From the NCBI GenBank assembly GCA_016756725.1, contig JAESII010000004.1, forward strand, positions 186,001 through 250,000: a stretch of 64,000 nucleotides of DNA, read 5' to 3'. The translations under genes and the position numbers were made by a program. Position 1 is the first letter of the stretch. Every line of letters begins with the position of its first letter. Source of the stretch: Synergistaceae bacterium. GTDB lineage: Bacteria > Synergistota > Synergistia > Synergistales > Aminithiophilaceae. This document shows positions 1 through 9,319 of this stretch, one piece after another. Under the pieces are notes generated by a model that did not search any database, was not told the origin of the DNA, and saw nothing but the letters and a program-made list of their open reading frames with translations.

Positions 1-456
1 CTGGTCGGCCAGGGTGGTGACGTTTTCCCTGCCCGACGCGGCGGCGGCCTGGTCCATCATCTTGCGCCGGAAAAGGGTGCCTTTCAGCCCCATGCGGCGC
101 CCCCTCTCGTTGACCCGCTCCATGCCGAGGCGATCGAGAAGGACATTGGTGGCCGTGTTGTCGCTGTCGAGGATCATGAGCCGGGCCAGGTCCCCCAGGG
201 ACCAGAGGGGGTTGTCGAGGAGCGTGACCAGGCTGTAGGGGACCTTCTCGGCCTCGCTGACGGCGATCCGTTCCTCCCAGGAAAGGCCCTCTTCGAGGAG
301 GGCCGCCAGAAGGAGGACCTTGATGGTGCTCGCCGCAGCCAGGGAACGCTCGGCGTTCCGGCTGTAGAGGACCCTGCCGTCGCGGCAGCGCTGGAGCAGG
401 ACCGCCACCGTCCCTCCGGCGGCGTCACAGCGTTCGTCGATCCCCAGATCCTTCAC
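1..456 (-). CDS. serine beta-lactamase-like hydrolase, partial
   Basis: Only the first 152 codons are present; the gene runs off the left edge. Reading leftward from a GTG at 454-456, with a GGAGGG ribosome site just upstream, the frame stays open to base 1. The protein shows the active-site S-T-I-K tetrad at residues 43-46 and an S-D-N loop at 98-100 in the context LDSDNTATN. These are the two hallmark motifs of class A beta-lactamases and their relatives. No signal peptide is visible, so a cytoplasmic relative or peptidase-type hydrolase is as likely as a resistance enzyme. The third motif (KTG) would lie outside the window. Confidence 0.75.
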   Translation of the reverse strand, partial: MKDLGIDERCDAAGGTVAVLLQRCRDGRVLYSRNAERSLAAASTIKVLLLAALLEEGLSWEERIAVSEAEKVPYSLVTLLDNPLWSLGDLARLMILDSDNTATNVLLDRLGMERVNERGRRMGLKGTLFRRKMMDQAAAASGRENVTTLADQ

Positions 457-486
457 GATTGCCCTTTCCCTCCTTCCGATGGCGGG

Positions 487-525
487 CCTCAGGGCGTCCG
501 GTCCCACGGACCGGACGCCCTGAGG
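487..525 (-). terminator. hairpin after dppA
   Basis: A perfect 18-bp inverted repeat with a 3-base loop (arms 487-504 and 508-525) lies 17 bases past the stop of the peptide-binding protein. No T-run follows on the minus strand, so it may act as a 3' stabilising end or weak terminator. Confidence 0.6.
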
Positions 526-541
526 CGGGTCGGTTCCGAGA

Positions 542-2137
542 TCAGCGTCCCTCGATGACGACATTCCCCATGTACCAGGTGCCCATCATGGTCCGCTCCA
601 GTCCCTTCAGGTAAGGCGGAATGACACAGTCGTCGACGGGGAAGAAGAGAGGCAGGATCGGCATGTCCTCCATGAAGAGGGCATGGGCCTTGTACATGAC
701 CTCATCCCGGGCCGTTCCCGAGAGTTCCCGGGCCTGCTGGATGAGGCCGTCGTACTCGGCGTTGTTCCAGCGGGGCCAGTTGGTGCCGGCGCCGGTGGTG
801 AACATCTCCAGGAAGGTCATGGGGTCGGGATAGTCGCCCCACCAGTTGCCCCGGCCGATGTCGTAGTTGCCCTCGCGGCGGGTGCTGGCATAGACCTGCC
901 ATTCCTGATTGGCCAGCTCGACGGTGATGCCCAGGTTCTTGCGCCACATCTCCTGGACGGCTTCGGCCAGGGCCTTGTGATCGTCGGCCGTGTTGTAGAG
1001 GAGGGTGAATTTGGGGAAACCCTTGCCGTCGGGGAAGCCCGCCTCGGCGAGGAGCTTCTTGGCCTCCTCGGGCTTGGCCTTTCCTTCCGGATCGAGGCCG
1101 AAGGTGCCGGAGGTGCGGCTGAAGTCGGCGCCGGTGCTGTCCTTCAGCCCCTCGGGGACGAGGCCGCAGGCGGGAATTTCCGAGCTCTGGCGGACCTTTT
1201 CGACGATGGCCTTGCGGTCGATGGCCAGGGCAAGGGCCTTGCGGACCCGCACGTCGTCAAGGACCTCCCGGGTCGTGTTGACGGTGTAGAAGAAGGAGAC
1301 GATCCGCGGGTAGGCCACGTAACCCTCCATCTTGGCGACGCGGGGCAGTTCCTGGATGGGTATGTTCTCAAGGATGTCCAGTTCGCCGTTCTCGAAGGCC
1401 GTCAGCTCCGTCGAATGCTCGGGGATCACGACGGCGTCGATCCGGGGCAGCCTGACGTTGGCCGCGTCCCAGTAGTGGGGGTTCTTTTCGAGGACGACCA
1501 GGTCGGGGCGGAAGGTGGTCATCGTGTAGGGACCGTTGCAGAGGTAGGTCTCGGTCTTGCGGGCCCAGTTGTCGGGCGCCTCGGACACCACGTCCTCCCG
1601 GACGGGCATGAAGACCATGAAGGCCACGAGGTTGAGGAAATAGGGCGTCGGATCCTCGAGGGTGACGACGAGGGTCTTGTCGTCGGGGCAGGAGATGGCG
1701 ATGTCCTCGGCCTTGCCCTCGCCCTTGTAATAGGCCTCGCCGCCCTTGATGTAGTAGAAGATGAAGGCGTAGCCCGACCCCACGGTGGGGTCGAGGGAAC
1801 GTCTCCAGGAGTACTCGAAATCCTGGGCCCGGACGGGTTTGCCGTCGGACCATTTGGCGTCGCGGAGCTTGAAGGTGTAGGTTTTGCCGTCCTCCGAGAG
1901 GGTCCACGACTCGGCGATGCCCGGCACGAGTTCACCGTTGCGGTCTCTCAGGAGACCCTCAAAGCAGTGCTCGATGACGAAGCCCCCGACGAGATCGCCG
2001 TTCAGGACGGGATCGAGCGTCTTCGGCTCCCGGGCCAGGTTGTAGCGGAGAACCTGCTCCGAGGCCGTCGCCGGCAGGGCGACGCAGAGCCCCATGAGGG
2101 CGACAACAAGCAACAGGACAACGGATCGTTTCATCAT
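542..2137 (-). CDS. dppA: dipeptide/oligopeptide ABC transporter, substrate-binding protein
   Basis: A 531-residue periplasmic solute-binding protein of the SBP_bac_5 family, the usual length for DppA/OppA. It opens with a signal peptide (MMKRSVVLLLVVALMG...) ending near an ALPATA cleavage site. The body has the family pattern of a YNLAREPKTLDP opening, an AESWTLSEDGKTYTFKLR block and an ALAIDRKAIV segment in the second lobe. It is the last gene of the dppBCDFA operon, about 100 bases after the second ATPase gene, with a strong GGGAGGG site. The extra space may allow higher expression of the binding protein. Substrate, di- or oligopeptide, cannot be set from sequence alone. Confidence 0.93.
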   Translation of the reverse strand: MMKRSVVLLLVVALMGLCVALPATASEQVLRYNLAREPKTLDPVLNGDLVGGFVIEHCFEGLLRDRNGELVPGIAESWTLSEDGKTYTFKLRDAKWSDGKPVRAQDFEYSWRRSLDPTVGSGYAFIFYYIKGGEAYYKGEGKAEDIAISCPDDKTLVVTLEDPTPYFLNLVAFMVFMPVREDVVSEAPDNWARKTETYLCNGPYTMTTFRPDLVVLEKNPHYWDAANVRLPRIDAVVIPEHSTELTAFENGELDILENIPIQELPRVAKMEGYVAYPRIVSFFYTVNTTREVLDDVRVRKALALAIDRKAIVEKVRQSSEIPACGLVPEGLKDSTGADFSRTSGTFGLDPEGKAKPEEAKKLLAEAGFPDGKGFPKFTLLYNTADDHKALAEAVQEMWRKNLGITVELANQEWQVYASTRREGNYDIGRGNWWGDYPDPMTFLEMFTTGAGTNWPRWNNAEYDGLIQQARELSGTARDEVMYKAHALFMEDMPILPLFFPVDDCVIPPYLKGLERTMMGTWYMGNVVIEGR

Positions 2138-2242
2138 CAGAGTCCCTCCCTATCACCGTTTAGGTTTGCCTTTCCTCGCTGCGTGTTCGACGGCGGCGCC
2201 TTTCTTTGTCCCTTCTGCGACAGGCGTCCCTCCTTTCGCCGG

Positions 2243-3232
2243 TCAGGCCCCGAAACGGCGGCAGGCCGCCCAGTGGCGGGGCGCAATCTCCGTCAGGACC
2301 GGAGTTTCCTCGGCGCACCGGGCCTCGGCATAGCGGCAGCGGGTCCTGAAAAGACAGCCCGAAGGAGGGTCGAGAGGGCTGGGGACGTCTCCTTCAAGGA
2401 CGATGCGGCTGCCCCTTCCCCGGCCGCCGATGACGGGAATGGCCGAGAGCAGGGCCTGGGTGTAGGGATGCTGGGGATGGGCGTAAAGATCCTCCTTCGG
2501 GGCCATTTCGACGATCCGGCCCAGGTACATGACGCCCACCCTGTCGGCCAGGTGGCGGACCATGGAGAGGTCATGGGCGATGAAGAGGTAGGTCAGACCG
2601 AACTGCTCCCTCAGGTCTTCCAGCATGTTCACCACCTGGGCCTGGATGGAGACGTCGAGGGCCGAGATGGGCTCGTCGCAGATGACGAACTCGGGGTCCA
2701 CGGCCAGGGCGCGGGCGATCCCGATGCGCTGGCGCTGGCCTCCGCTGAACTCGTGAGGGTAGCGCATGGCATGGTCGGGGTTGAGCCCCACCCGACCCAG
2801 AAGTTCGTGGACCCGTTCGAGCCGGCCCTTCCCGCGGGCGAGGCCGTGGATGTCCAGAGCCTCGCCGACGATGTCCCCGACGGTCATGCGCGGGTTCAGC
2901 GAGGCGTAGGGATCCTGGAAGATCATCTGCATCCGCCGCCGGTAGGGCAGGAACTCCCTCTCGGCCAGGCCGGCCACGTCGACGCCGTCGAAGCGGATCT
3001 GGCCCGCCGTGGGCTCGTAAAGGCGCACGAGGAGCCGTCCCGTCGTCGACTTGCCGCAGCCCGACTCCCCGACGAGCCCCAGCGTCTCGCCGCGGGCGAT
3101 GAAGAAATCGACGCCGTCGACGGCCCGGAGCATTCTTGGGCGGGAGAGAAGGCCCGCCTGTCTGACGGGAAAATGCTTGGCCAGTCCCTTCACCTCGATC
3201 AGGGGCTTTTCGCCGGCCCCGAGGACAGTCAT
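2243..3232 (-). CDS. dppF: peptide ABC transporter ATP-binding protein (DppF/OppF type)
   Basis: A 329-residue cytoplasmic ATPase driving peptide import. It carries the Walker [10 protein letters not shown], the ABC signature SGGQRQRIG, the Walker [12 protein letters not shown] and the switch histidine in IAHDLS. The C-terminal oligopeptide-transporter extension holds the clustered cysteines typical of DppD/DppF (GCLFRTRC...C). Its start overlaps the stop of the upstream ATPase gene by 4 bases, so the two halves of the nucleotide-binding dimer are translationally coupled. The neighbouring permease and binding-protein genes fix the role as peptide uptake. Confidence 0.93.
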   Translation of the reverse strand: MTVLGAGEKPLIEVKGLAKHFPVRQAGLLSRPRMLRAVDGVDFFIARGETLGLVGESGCGKSTTGRLLVRLYEPTAGQIRFDGVDVAGLAEREFLPYRRRMQMIFQDPYASLNPRMTVGDIVGEALDIHGLARGKGRLERVHELLGRVGLNPDHAMRYPHEFSGGQRQRIGIARALAVDPEFVICDEPISALDVSIQAQVVNMLEDLREQFGLTYLFIAHDLSMVRHLADRVGVMYLGRIVEMAPKEDLYAHPQHPYTQALLSAIPVIGGRGRGSRIVLEGDVPSPLDPPSGCLFRTRCRYAEARCAEETPVLTEIAPRHWAACRRFGA

Positions 3233-4305
3233 CCTATCGCCCCTTTCCGCAGCCCCAGCCGGAGGGCTTCCGGCGCGCCGTCATCGTGAAGCCAGCAGGC
3301 CGACCGTCTCCCCCGGGGAAGGCCATAGAGGCGGGGGGGCCGCTCCCGACAGATCCTCAGGGCCCTGGGGCAGCGCTCGACGAAGGGGCAGCCCCTGGGA
3401 GGACGGAGCAGATCAGGCGGCGATCCCGGGATGGGCACCAGCCTCTGGCCCCGCTTCTTGCCCCCGTAACCGGGAAGGGCCCGGAGCAGCCCCATCGTGT
3501 AGGGGTGGAGAGGCTCGTCGAAGAGGTCCTCCGCCGAAGCCTCCTCCATGACCTGGCCGCCGTACATGACGAGGATGCGCGAACAGACCTCGGAGACGAC
3601 GCCGAGGTCGTGGGTGATGAGGATGACGGCCGTCCCGATGCGGGATCTCATCGCGTTCATGAGGTCGAGCATCTGGGCCTGGATCGTCACGTCCAGGGCC
3701 GTCGTCGGCTCGTCGGCGATGAGGAGCGACGGCTCGCAGGCCAGGGACATGGCGATCATCGCCCTCTGGCGCATGCCGCCGCTGAACTGGTGCGGGTACT
3801 GGCGGGCCCGCTTCTCCGGCGAGGGAATCCCCACGAGGCGGAGCCCGTCGACGGCCCGCTCCCAGGCCTCCTTCTTCGAGATCTTCCGATGGAGACGGAG
3901 GACCTCGACGATCTGATCCCCGACGGTGAAGACGGGGTTGAGGCTCGTCATGGGGTCCTGAAAGATCATGGCCAGGTCGTCGCCGCGGAGGCAGCGCATC
4001 TTCCTCTCGTTCCAGCCGAGGAGGTTCTCCCCCCGAAAGAGGACCTTCCCCTCCGTGACGCGCCCCGGGTGGGGCAGAAGGCCCATGATGGACAGGGCCG
4101 TCACGCTCTTGCCGCTGCCCGACTCGCCGACGATTCCGAAGGCCTCCCCCTCGCGAAGGGCGAAGTCGATCCCCCTCAGGGCCTTCACCTCGCCGACATG
4201 GGTGAAAAAGGAGGTGGAGAGTCCTTCGAGGCGCAGCAGCTCCGGAGCCTCCGTTCCCGATGGGGCCCCCCGCGAGGGGGCCAGAAGTTCCTGGCTCGTC
4301 GTCAT
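3229..4305 (-). CDS. dppD: peptide ABC transporter ATP-binding protein (DppD/OppD type)
   Basis: The partner ATPase of the peptide importer, 358 residues. Visible motifs are Walker [10 protein letters not shown], signature SGGMRQRAM, Walker [13 protein letters not shown] and the ITHDLG histidine loop. The C-terminal cysteine-rich module (GCPFVERC...) is typical of this subfamily. The first 25 or so residues before the [10 protein letters not shown] core are low in conserved features, so a slightly later start is possible. It lies between the permease gene dppC and dppF in a tight operon. Confidence 0.92.
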   Translation of the reverse strand: MTTSQELLAPSRGAPSGTEAPELLRLEGLSTSFFTHVGEVKALRGIDFALREGEAFGIVGESGSGKSVTALSIMGLLPHPGRVTEGKVLFRGENLLGWNERKMRCLRGDDLAMIFQDPMTSLNPVFTVGDQIVEVLRLHRKISKKEAWERAVDGLRLVGIPSPEKRARQYPHQFSGGMRQRAMIAMSLACEPSLLIADEPTTALDVTIQAQMLDLMNAMRSRIGTAVILITHDLGVVSEVCSRILVMYGGQVMEEASAEDLFDEPLHPYTMGLLRALPGYGGKKRGQRLVPIPGSPPDLLRPPRGCPFVERCPRALRICRERPPRLYGLPRGRRSACWLHDDGAPEALRLGLRKGAIG

Positions 4306-4318
4306 CGCCCGCCCCTCC

Positions 4319-5290
4319 TCACTTGCGGAGCCTCGGGTCGAGGGCGTCGCGGAGGCCGTCGCCGACGAAGTTGAAGCCCAGCATGGTCACGCAGATCGCC
4401 GCCGCGGGGAAGAAGAGCTGGTAGGGGTAGGACCGGAGCCCGCCGAGGGCGTCGGCGCAGAGGGAGCCCCAGGAGGCCATGGGGGCCGAGATGCCGATGC
4501 CGATGAAGCTCAGGAAGGATTCGGTGAAGATCGCGCCGGGAATCATCATCGTCGCCGTCACCAGGATGGGGCCCATGGCGTTGGGAATGAGGTGACGGGT
4601 CAGGATGCGCCACTTGCCCGCCCCCAGGACCTGGGCGGCGAGGACGAACTCCTGCTCCTTCAGGGAGAGGACCTGGCCGCGGACGATGCGGACCATGCCC
4701 ACCCAGTAGACGAGTCCCAGGGCGATCAGGATGTTGTGCAGCCCCGTCCCGAGGAGGACCATGAGGAGGATTGAATAGAGCATGAGGGGAATCGTCGAGG
4801 CCACGTCGACGATGCGCATGAGGATGTTGTCCCAGCGGCCGCCCATGAAACCCGAGAAGCCGCCGTAGAGGACGCCGATGACGCAGCTCGTGGCCGTGGC
4901 GATGATCCCGACGAGAAGGGAGATCCGGCCGCCGATCATGACGCGGACGAAGAGATCCCTCCCGTGGGCGTCCGTCCCGAACCAGTGTTCGGCGCTGGGG
5001 AACTCGTAGGTCCGGTCGAGGTTCTGTTCGCGGTAGGAGTGACTCGACAGGACGGGGCCCAAAAGGGCGAAGGAGAAGATGACGACGAGAAGAAAAAGGC
5101 CGAAGAGGGCCGTCGGATTGCGGCGGAAGCGGGCCCAGGCGTCCTGAAGGTAGGTCAGGCTGGGCCGGTCGATGCGCTCTCCCTGCTGCTCCGAGGCGGG
5201 AATGGGCTCCCAAAGCGGGGGGGCGACGGGGCCAGAAGGGGGAAAAAAGTTCCCCTGAGGTGACGGAGCCATGGCGGGCACCTCCCTCAC
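4319..5290 (-). CDS. dppC: peptide ABC transporter permease (DppC/OppC type)
   Basis: A 323-residue inner-membrane permease with a cytoplasmic N-terminal tail, a first membrane helix around residues 60-80 (ALFGLFLLVVIFSFALLGP) and five more helices. The EAA-type coupling loop that contacts the ATPases reads EFVLAAQVLGAGKWRILTRH. The sequence around HWFGTDAHGRDLF is a strong DppC/OppC signature. Its start overlaps the upstream permease stop by 4 bases. It pairs with DppB to form the channel. Confidence 0.93.
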   Translation of the reverse strand: MREVPAMAPSPQGNFFPPSGPVAPPLWEPIPASEQQGERIDRPSLTYLQDAWARFRRNPTALFGLFLLVVIFSFALLGPVLSSHSYREQNLDRTYEFPSAEHWFGTDAHGRDLFVRVMIGGRISLLVGIIATATSCVIGVLYGGFSGFMGGRWDNILMRIVDVASTIPLMLYSILLMVLLGTGLHNILIALGLVYWVGMVRIVRGQVLSLKEQEFVLAAQVLGAGKWRILTRHLIPNAMGPILVTATMMIPGAIFTESFLSFIGIGISAPMASWGSLCADALGGLRSYPYQLFFPAAAICVTMLGFNFVGDGLRDALDPRLRK

Positions 5291-6207
5291 TTGCCGACCT
5301 TGATCCGCGGATCAAGGAGCCCGTAGAGGAGATCGACGGCCAGGATGGCCGTACAGAGAATGATCGACTGGAAGAGGGTCAGCCCCATGAGCACCGTGTA
5401 GTCGCGGTTGGTGACGCTTTCGACGAAGAACTTGCCCATTCCGGGAATGGCGAAGATCTTCTCGACGACGAAGGAACCGGTGATGATGGCGGCGATGAGG
5501 GGGCCGATGTAGGTGACGACGGGGATGAGGGCGTTCCGCAGGGCATGGCGGAAGATGACCGAACTCTCGGGCACCCCCTTGGCCCGGGCCGTGCGGATGT
5601 AATCCTGCTGGAGGACCTCGACCATCGTCGAGCGGGTGAGGCGGAGCACGAAGGAGAGGGAGTAACCGCCGAGGGCCGCCACGGGCAGAACGTAGTGCTT
5701 CCAGGTGCGGAGGCCGAAGGAGGGGAACCAGCGCAGCCTGGCGCTGAAGACGTAGATGAGCAGCGTGGCCAGGACGAAGCTGGGGATGGTCTGGCCCAGG
5801 GTCGCCACGAAACGGATGAACTGATCAAAGACCCGGCCCCTCTGGACCGCCGCGAGAACACCGAGGGGGACGCCCAGGGCAAGGACGACGATCACGACGA
5901 GAAGGCCGAGCTTCATCGAGACGGGGAAGCTCTGGCCGATCATCTCCTCGACGGAGACGCCGATCTTCTGGAAGGAGGGACCGAGGTCCCAGGTCAGGAT
6001 CCCCTTGAGATAGTCCAGATACTGCTTGGGCAGGGGATCGTTCAGGTGATACTTGGCCTCCAGGGCCTGGATGACGGCATCAGGCAGCTGCTTTTCCTGC
6101 TGGAAAGGGCCGCCCGGAACGGCGTGCATCATGAGAAAGGTCACCGTCACGACGGCCCAGATCGTCAGCAATACCGAGATGAAGCGATGGAGCAGAAAGC
6201 GCGCCAA
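5287..6207 (-). CDS. dppB: peptide ABC transporter permease (DppB/OppB type)
   Basis: First gene of the operon: a 306-residue permease that begins MARFLLHRFISVLLTIWAVV, the family's characteristic N-terminal helix followed by MMHAVPGGPF. The coupling loop is DYIRTARAKGVPESSVIFRHALRNA in shortened form (positions about 205-230). The C-terminus DLLYGLLDPRIKVGK is typical of DppB. The gene begins the leftward transcript, and 226 bases separate it from the divergent LD-carboxypeptidase gene. Confidence 0.93.
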   Translation of the reverse strand: MARFLLHRFISVLLTIWAVVTVTFLMMHAVPGGPFQQEKQLPDAVIQALEAKYHLNDPLPKQYLDYLKGILTWDLGPSFQKIGVSVEEMIGQSFPVSMKLGLLVVIVVLALGVPLGVLAAVQRGRVFDQFIRFVATLGQTIPSFVLATLLIYVFSARLRWFPSFGLRTWKHYVLPVAALGGYSLSFVLRLTRSTMVEVLQQDYIRTARAKGVPESSVIFRHALRNALIPVVTYIGPLIAAIITGSFVVEKIFAIPGMGKFFVESVTNRDYTVLMGLTLFQSIILCTAILAVDLLYGLLDPRIKVGK

Positions 6208-6433
6208 ACCCTTCCCTCCTCTTCAGCTCATCGGCGATGATCGGCTTCGGCAAGGCCCTTGACAAAAAGGGCCTCTGTCCTCATCGTTTTTGCATAAAAG
6301 CGTCAAAGATATCCAATATTCACCTTACCGCACTGTCCCGGGAAAGGCAATTCCCCCGATTCCATTAACTTGAGTGCATTCAGAGGGAAGACCGCCCTCG
6401 GGCAACAGGATCGGAAGAAAGGGAGTGTTTTGC
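6208..6433. promoter_or_regulatory. divergent intergenic region with opp-leader hairpin
   Basis: This AT-richer stretch separates the leftward peptide operon from the rightward LD-carboxypeptidase gene and should hold both promoters. No convincing -35/-10 pair was found for either direction. A 7-bp stem with a 6-base loop (GGCCCTT at 6254-6260, AAGGGCC at 6267-6273) would form in the leader of the peptide operon. Its function is unknown. Confidence 0.4.
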
Positions 6434-7375
6434 GTGCGCAAAGTCCGCCCCCTCGCCGACGGCGATCTCATCGGCCTCGTCGCCCCCTCAAGCCCCTCGA
6501 CGGGCGAAGCCGTTGAAGGAGCCATCAGAGCCGTCGAAAAAATGGGCTTCTCCGTCCGCCTCGGCAGGAGCTGCCATGCCGCCCTGGGCTACATGGCCGG
6601 GCCCGAGGAGCTCCGGGCAGCCGATCTCAACGCCTTTTTCGCCGACGACGCCGTGAAGGCCATCTTCTGTCTCCGCGGCGGCGACGGCGCCATCCGCCTG
6701 CCCCCTCTCATCGACATGGCCGTCGTCGCCGCCCACCCCAAGATCTTCCTGGGCTACAGCGACATCACCATCCTCCACCTGATGTTCACCCAGAAGGGGG
6801 GATTCTGCACCTTCCACGGTCCCATGGTCGTCACCGACTTTCTCCGGAAGACCTTCGCCGGCTACGAGGAGGACTGCCTCCTGAAGGCCCTCAGCGACAG
6901 CCGTCCCCTGGGGGAGATCGTCCCCTTCGAGGGGGCCCCCGCCATGGAGGGTCTCGTCGGAGGCTGCGCCGAAGGGGAACTGACGGGAGGCAACCTGGCC
7001 CTCGTCTGCTCGCTCCTGGGAACGCCCTGGGAGATCGACACGAGGGGCAAGGTGCTCCTTTTGGAGGACACCGATGAACCGGTCTACCGCATCGACCGCA
7101 TGCTGAGCCAGCTTCGCCTGGCGGGCAAGCTTGAGGACGCAGCGGCCGTCGTCCTCGGTCAGTTCACGAACATCACGGCCAAAGATCCCAAGAGGACCTT
7201 CCGGCTCGAAGAGATCTTCGAGGCCGTCGTCGCCCCCGTCGGGAAGCCGACGGTCCTCAACGCCCCCTTCGGCCACGGCACGAAAAAGGCGACCCTCCCC
7301 CTGGGGGCGAGGGCCGCCGTCGACGGCTCGCGGGGAACGGTCACCGTCATCGAATCGGCCGTCGAGGGAGCCTAG
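6434..7375 (+). CDS. LD-carboxypeptidase (S66 family)
   Basis: A 313-residue member of the S66 serine peptidase family, which removes the terminal D-alanine from murein tetrapeptides or, in the MccF branch, cleaves aminoacyl-nucleotide antibiotics. The N-terminus has the family block DLIGLVAPSSP. The nucleophile serine lies in GYSDITILH, the catalytic glutamate region is around LLLEDTDEPVYRIDRML, and the histidine sits in the late FGHG motif. The GTG at 6434 was chosen because GGGAG lies 8 bases upstream and the product then begins right before the conserved domain. No signal peptide is present, so it acts in the cytoplasm in murein recycling. Confidence 0.9.
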   Translation: MRKVRPLADGDLIGLVAPSSPSTGEAVEGAIRAVEKMGFSVRLGRSCHAALGYMAGPEELRAADLNAFFADDAVKAIFCLRGGDGAIRLPPLIDMAVVAAHPKIFLGYSDITILHLMFTQKGGFCTFHGPMVVTDFLRKTFAGYEEDCLLKALSDSRPLGEIVPFEGAPAMEGLVGGCAEGELTGGNLALVCSLLGTPWEIDTRGKVLLLEDTDEPVYRIDRMLSQLRLAGKLEDAAAVVLGQFTNITAKDPKRTFRLEEIFEAVVAPVGKPTVLNAPFGHGTKKATLPLGARAAVDGSRGTVTVIESAVEGA

Positions 7376-7397
7376 GACTGAGGCCGCCCAAGACGCG

Positions 7398-7431
7398 GCG
7401 AGGGGAGGTGCCCTGCGGCACCTCCCCTCGC
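7398..7431. terminator. bidirectional terminator hairpin
   Basis: A 15-bp perfect stem with a CTGC loop (arms 7398-7412 and 7417-7431) lies between the convergent LD-carboxypeptidase and Hsp20 genes and can serve both. Confidence 0.75.
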
Positions 7432-7447
7432 TTATGCCGTTTTCTCG

Positions 7448-7882
7448 TCAGCCTTCGAGACGGAGCAGCCGTCCCTCGTCCTTTGCCCTCTTGGGCAGCC
7501 GGAGAGAGATGACGCCGTTGTCGAAGGAGGCCTCTCCCCTTTCGGGATCGATCTCGGCGGGGAGCCCCAGGCTGTAGTTGAGCTCGCTCCGGCGGCGGCA
7601 GCAGTGATAGGTCCTTCCCTCCTGAACCTCGCCGGGCTGCTCCTGAGACTCCGCCTTCCCCCGGACGAGAACCCGGTCGGCGAAAAGACGGACCTCCACG
7701 TCTTTAGGGGCGTAGCCAGGGGCATCGATCTTCACGAAAAGATCGTCGCCCTCCTCGTAGATCTCGACGGGAAGATCGCGGCCGGCGGCAGAGTAGAGGT
7801 TGTTGAAGCTCCGGAAGAAATCGTCCACCTCGGGAAAAACGGAAAAGACGTTCGGCCTGGACCAACGGGCAAGACTTCTCAT
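7448..7882 (-). CDS. Hsp20/alpha-crystallin small heat-shock protein
   Basis: A 144-residue ATP-independent holdase chaperone. The alpha-crystallin domain spans about residues 35-140, beginning DLPVEIYEEGDDLFVKIDAPG. It includes the dimer-strand region and ends with the conserved FDNGVISLRLPK block (the A-x-x-x-n-G-v-L motif). The C-terminal I-x-I-type tail is weak (LLRLEG). A short N-terminal arm (WSRPNVFSVFPEVDDFFRSF) would mediate oligomer assembly. It is monocistronic, with its own consensus promoter and terminator. Confidence 0.93.
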   Translation of the reverse strand: MRSLARWSRPNVFSVFPEVDDFFRSFNNLYSAAGRDLPVEIYEEGDDLFVKIDAPGYAPKDVEVRLFADRVLVRGKAESQEQPGEVQEGRTYHCCRRRSELNYSLGLPAEIDPERGEASFDNGVISLRLPKRAKDEGRLLRLEG

Positions 7883-7924
7883 GACCCATACCTCCTTGAC
7901 TGAGTGATTTTTGCTGATAGGTCA

Positions 7925-7953
7925 AGGATAGTCATAAGATCAGTTAAAGTCAA
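7925..7953 (-). promoter_or_regulatory. hsp20 promoter
   Basis: On the minus strand a TTGACT (-35, 7948-7953) is separated by 17 bases from TATCCT (-10, 7925-7930), a good housekeeping-type promoter for the Hsp20 gene starting at 7882. A CCTTGAC / GTCAAGG inverted repeat spans the -10 to the ribosome site. No CIRCE element is seen. Confidence 0.7.
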
Positions 7954-8042
7954 ATCCCTATTCGTGTCCGTTTCGGCAATTGTTCCTGATGGTAGGCAAA
8001 TAATTTCGATTTATGCCTGTGATCTCCGATTATCTCCGATTT

Positions 8043-9293
8043 TCACTGCCTCTGACCTTTCTCTTCCCAGGAGATCTGAAAGGCGTCGAAGAGCCTCCCG
8101 AAGGAGAAGGTCCCGAGGGTGAGATTCCTCTGGGGCGCCCTGTCGGTGTTGGCCATCCCCTGAAGGAGGGCCGGCGAGGTGATGCCCGTCCTGATGGAGA
8201 AGGAGGCCTCGATGTAGGCGGCCAGCTTGTCGCAGGACTTGAGGATCTTCCCGTCCAGGGCGAGGGCCCCCTCCTCCCGGGAGAGGCGCTCCAGCTCGTC
8301 GAAGGAGAGGCGTCCCCTCTTCTCGCCCGAGGCGAGTCGGACCTTGTTGTCGAACTCCTCTTCGGTGAAGAAGCGCAGATCCTCCTGCCAGTGTGCCGGA
8401 AGAAGGGGATAGATGCGCTCCTCCATGGCCTGGCGCTCATACTCCTTGACCAGCTCGTCGAGGCCCTCGATGGAGTTCTTGACGGGCGAGATGATGTCCC
8501 GCGTCAGCACTTCGGGCAGGTCGTGGAAGAGCCCTCCCAGAAAACCGCCGACGCGGCGCGACGGGGAGGCGCCGATCTCGACGGCGACGAGGTAGAAGAG
8601 GATGGCCACGAAAAGGAGGTGTTCCAGCACCGACGTCTGGGGGATGCGCGGCGTCTGGGCCCAGCGCTTCTGGAAGCGGAGCTGGCCCACGAGATCGACG
8701 AACTCGTAGATGCCCCGGTTGCGGTTTCCGCCGAGACCCCGCTGGAGAAGCATCTCCTCGATGGCCGCCAGGTTGCGGTGCTCCTTGATCTGGGATTCGA
8801 TCTCCTCACGGGTCTTTTCGATGCCCGAAAGGGGCCGGCTCAAGTCGTAGACGAGATCGAACTCCCACTGGGTGGCCATGTAGTGGGCCCCCTTGAGGAG
8901 GGCCTTCTCCTCAAGGCTGTAGTCGTCATCGAGCAGGTAGGCCCGGAATCGGTCGGGGAAACCGCCGGCGAGGCCGGCCAGATCCCTCTCGAGCTGGTTC
9001 AGGACCCAGCGGTTCACCTTCTCCCCCTGTTCGGCCATCATGCGGTGAAAGACGGGAGGTTTGATGTCGGTGAGGACGACACGGTGAAGGAGCTCGAAGA
9101 TGGACCCCTCGATGAGCCGTTTCCAGTCAACGGCCCGTCCCCGGTCCTCCTCGGTCCGGGCGACGACATAGGCGATGATCATCTTGTGGGCCTGTTTGGC
9201 CATCTCCGTGAACTGGATGGGCCGGGGATGATCGTTCCAGCGCTCGATGTTGGAGGCCGAGAAGATCCGCTCGATCAGAGAGGAACCGATCAT
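8043..9293 (-). CDS. HD-domain phosphohydrolase (YfbR-like)
   Basis: A 416-residue protein with a metal-binding HD phosphohydrolase domain in its C-terminal half. The signature residues are visible as a first histidine in LEHLLF, the H-D pair in GLFHDLPEVLTRD and the downstream acidic residue. The arrangement resembles 5'-deoxynucleotidase YfbR and its longer relatives. The N-terminal 200 residues are helical and unassigned. The start is set at ATG 9293, with AGGAAGG nine bases upstream; a longer frame upstream is only a shadow of the permease gene. The substrate is unknown. Confidence 0.8.
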   Translation of the reverse strand: MIGSSLIERIFSASNIERWNDHPRPIQFTEMAKQAHKMIIAYVVARTEEDRGRAVDWKRLIEGSIFELLHRVVLTDIKPPVFHRMMAEQGEKVNRWVLNQLERDLAGLAGGFPDRFRAYLLDDDYSLEEKALLKGAHYMATQWEFDLVYDLSRPLSGIEKTREEIESQIKEHRNLAAIEEMLLQRGLGGNRNRGIYEFVDLVGQLRFQKRWAQTPRIPQTSVLEHLLFVAILFYLVAVEIGASPSRRVGGFLGGLFHDLPEVLTRDIISPVKNSIEGLDELVKEYERQAMEERIYPLLPAHWQEDLRFFTEEEFDNKVRLASGEKRGRLSFDELERLSREEGALALDGKILKSCDKLAAYIEASFSIRTGITSPALLQGMANTDRAPQRNLTLGTFSFGRLFDAFQISWEEKGQRQ

Positions 9294-9319
9294 GGAAAAA
9301 GACCTTCCTTTCTGCACCG

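Noticed and set aside
683-3289. 868-codon plus-strand open frame
   Set aside because: It is antisense to dppA and dppF, which have full domain motifs. GC-rich third positions leave stop-free shadow frames.
7883-7930. RNA thermometer in the hsp20 leader
   Set aside because: The 5' arm of the stem would lie upstream of the predicted transcript start.
8021-8042. Short tandem repeat of GATCTCCGATT type
   Set aside because: Only two copies and no array structure; not a CRISPR or functional repeat.
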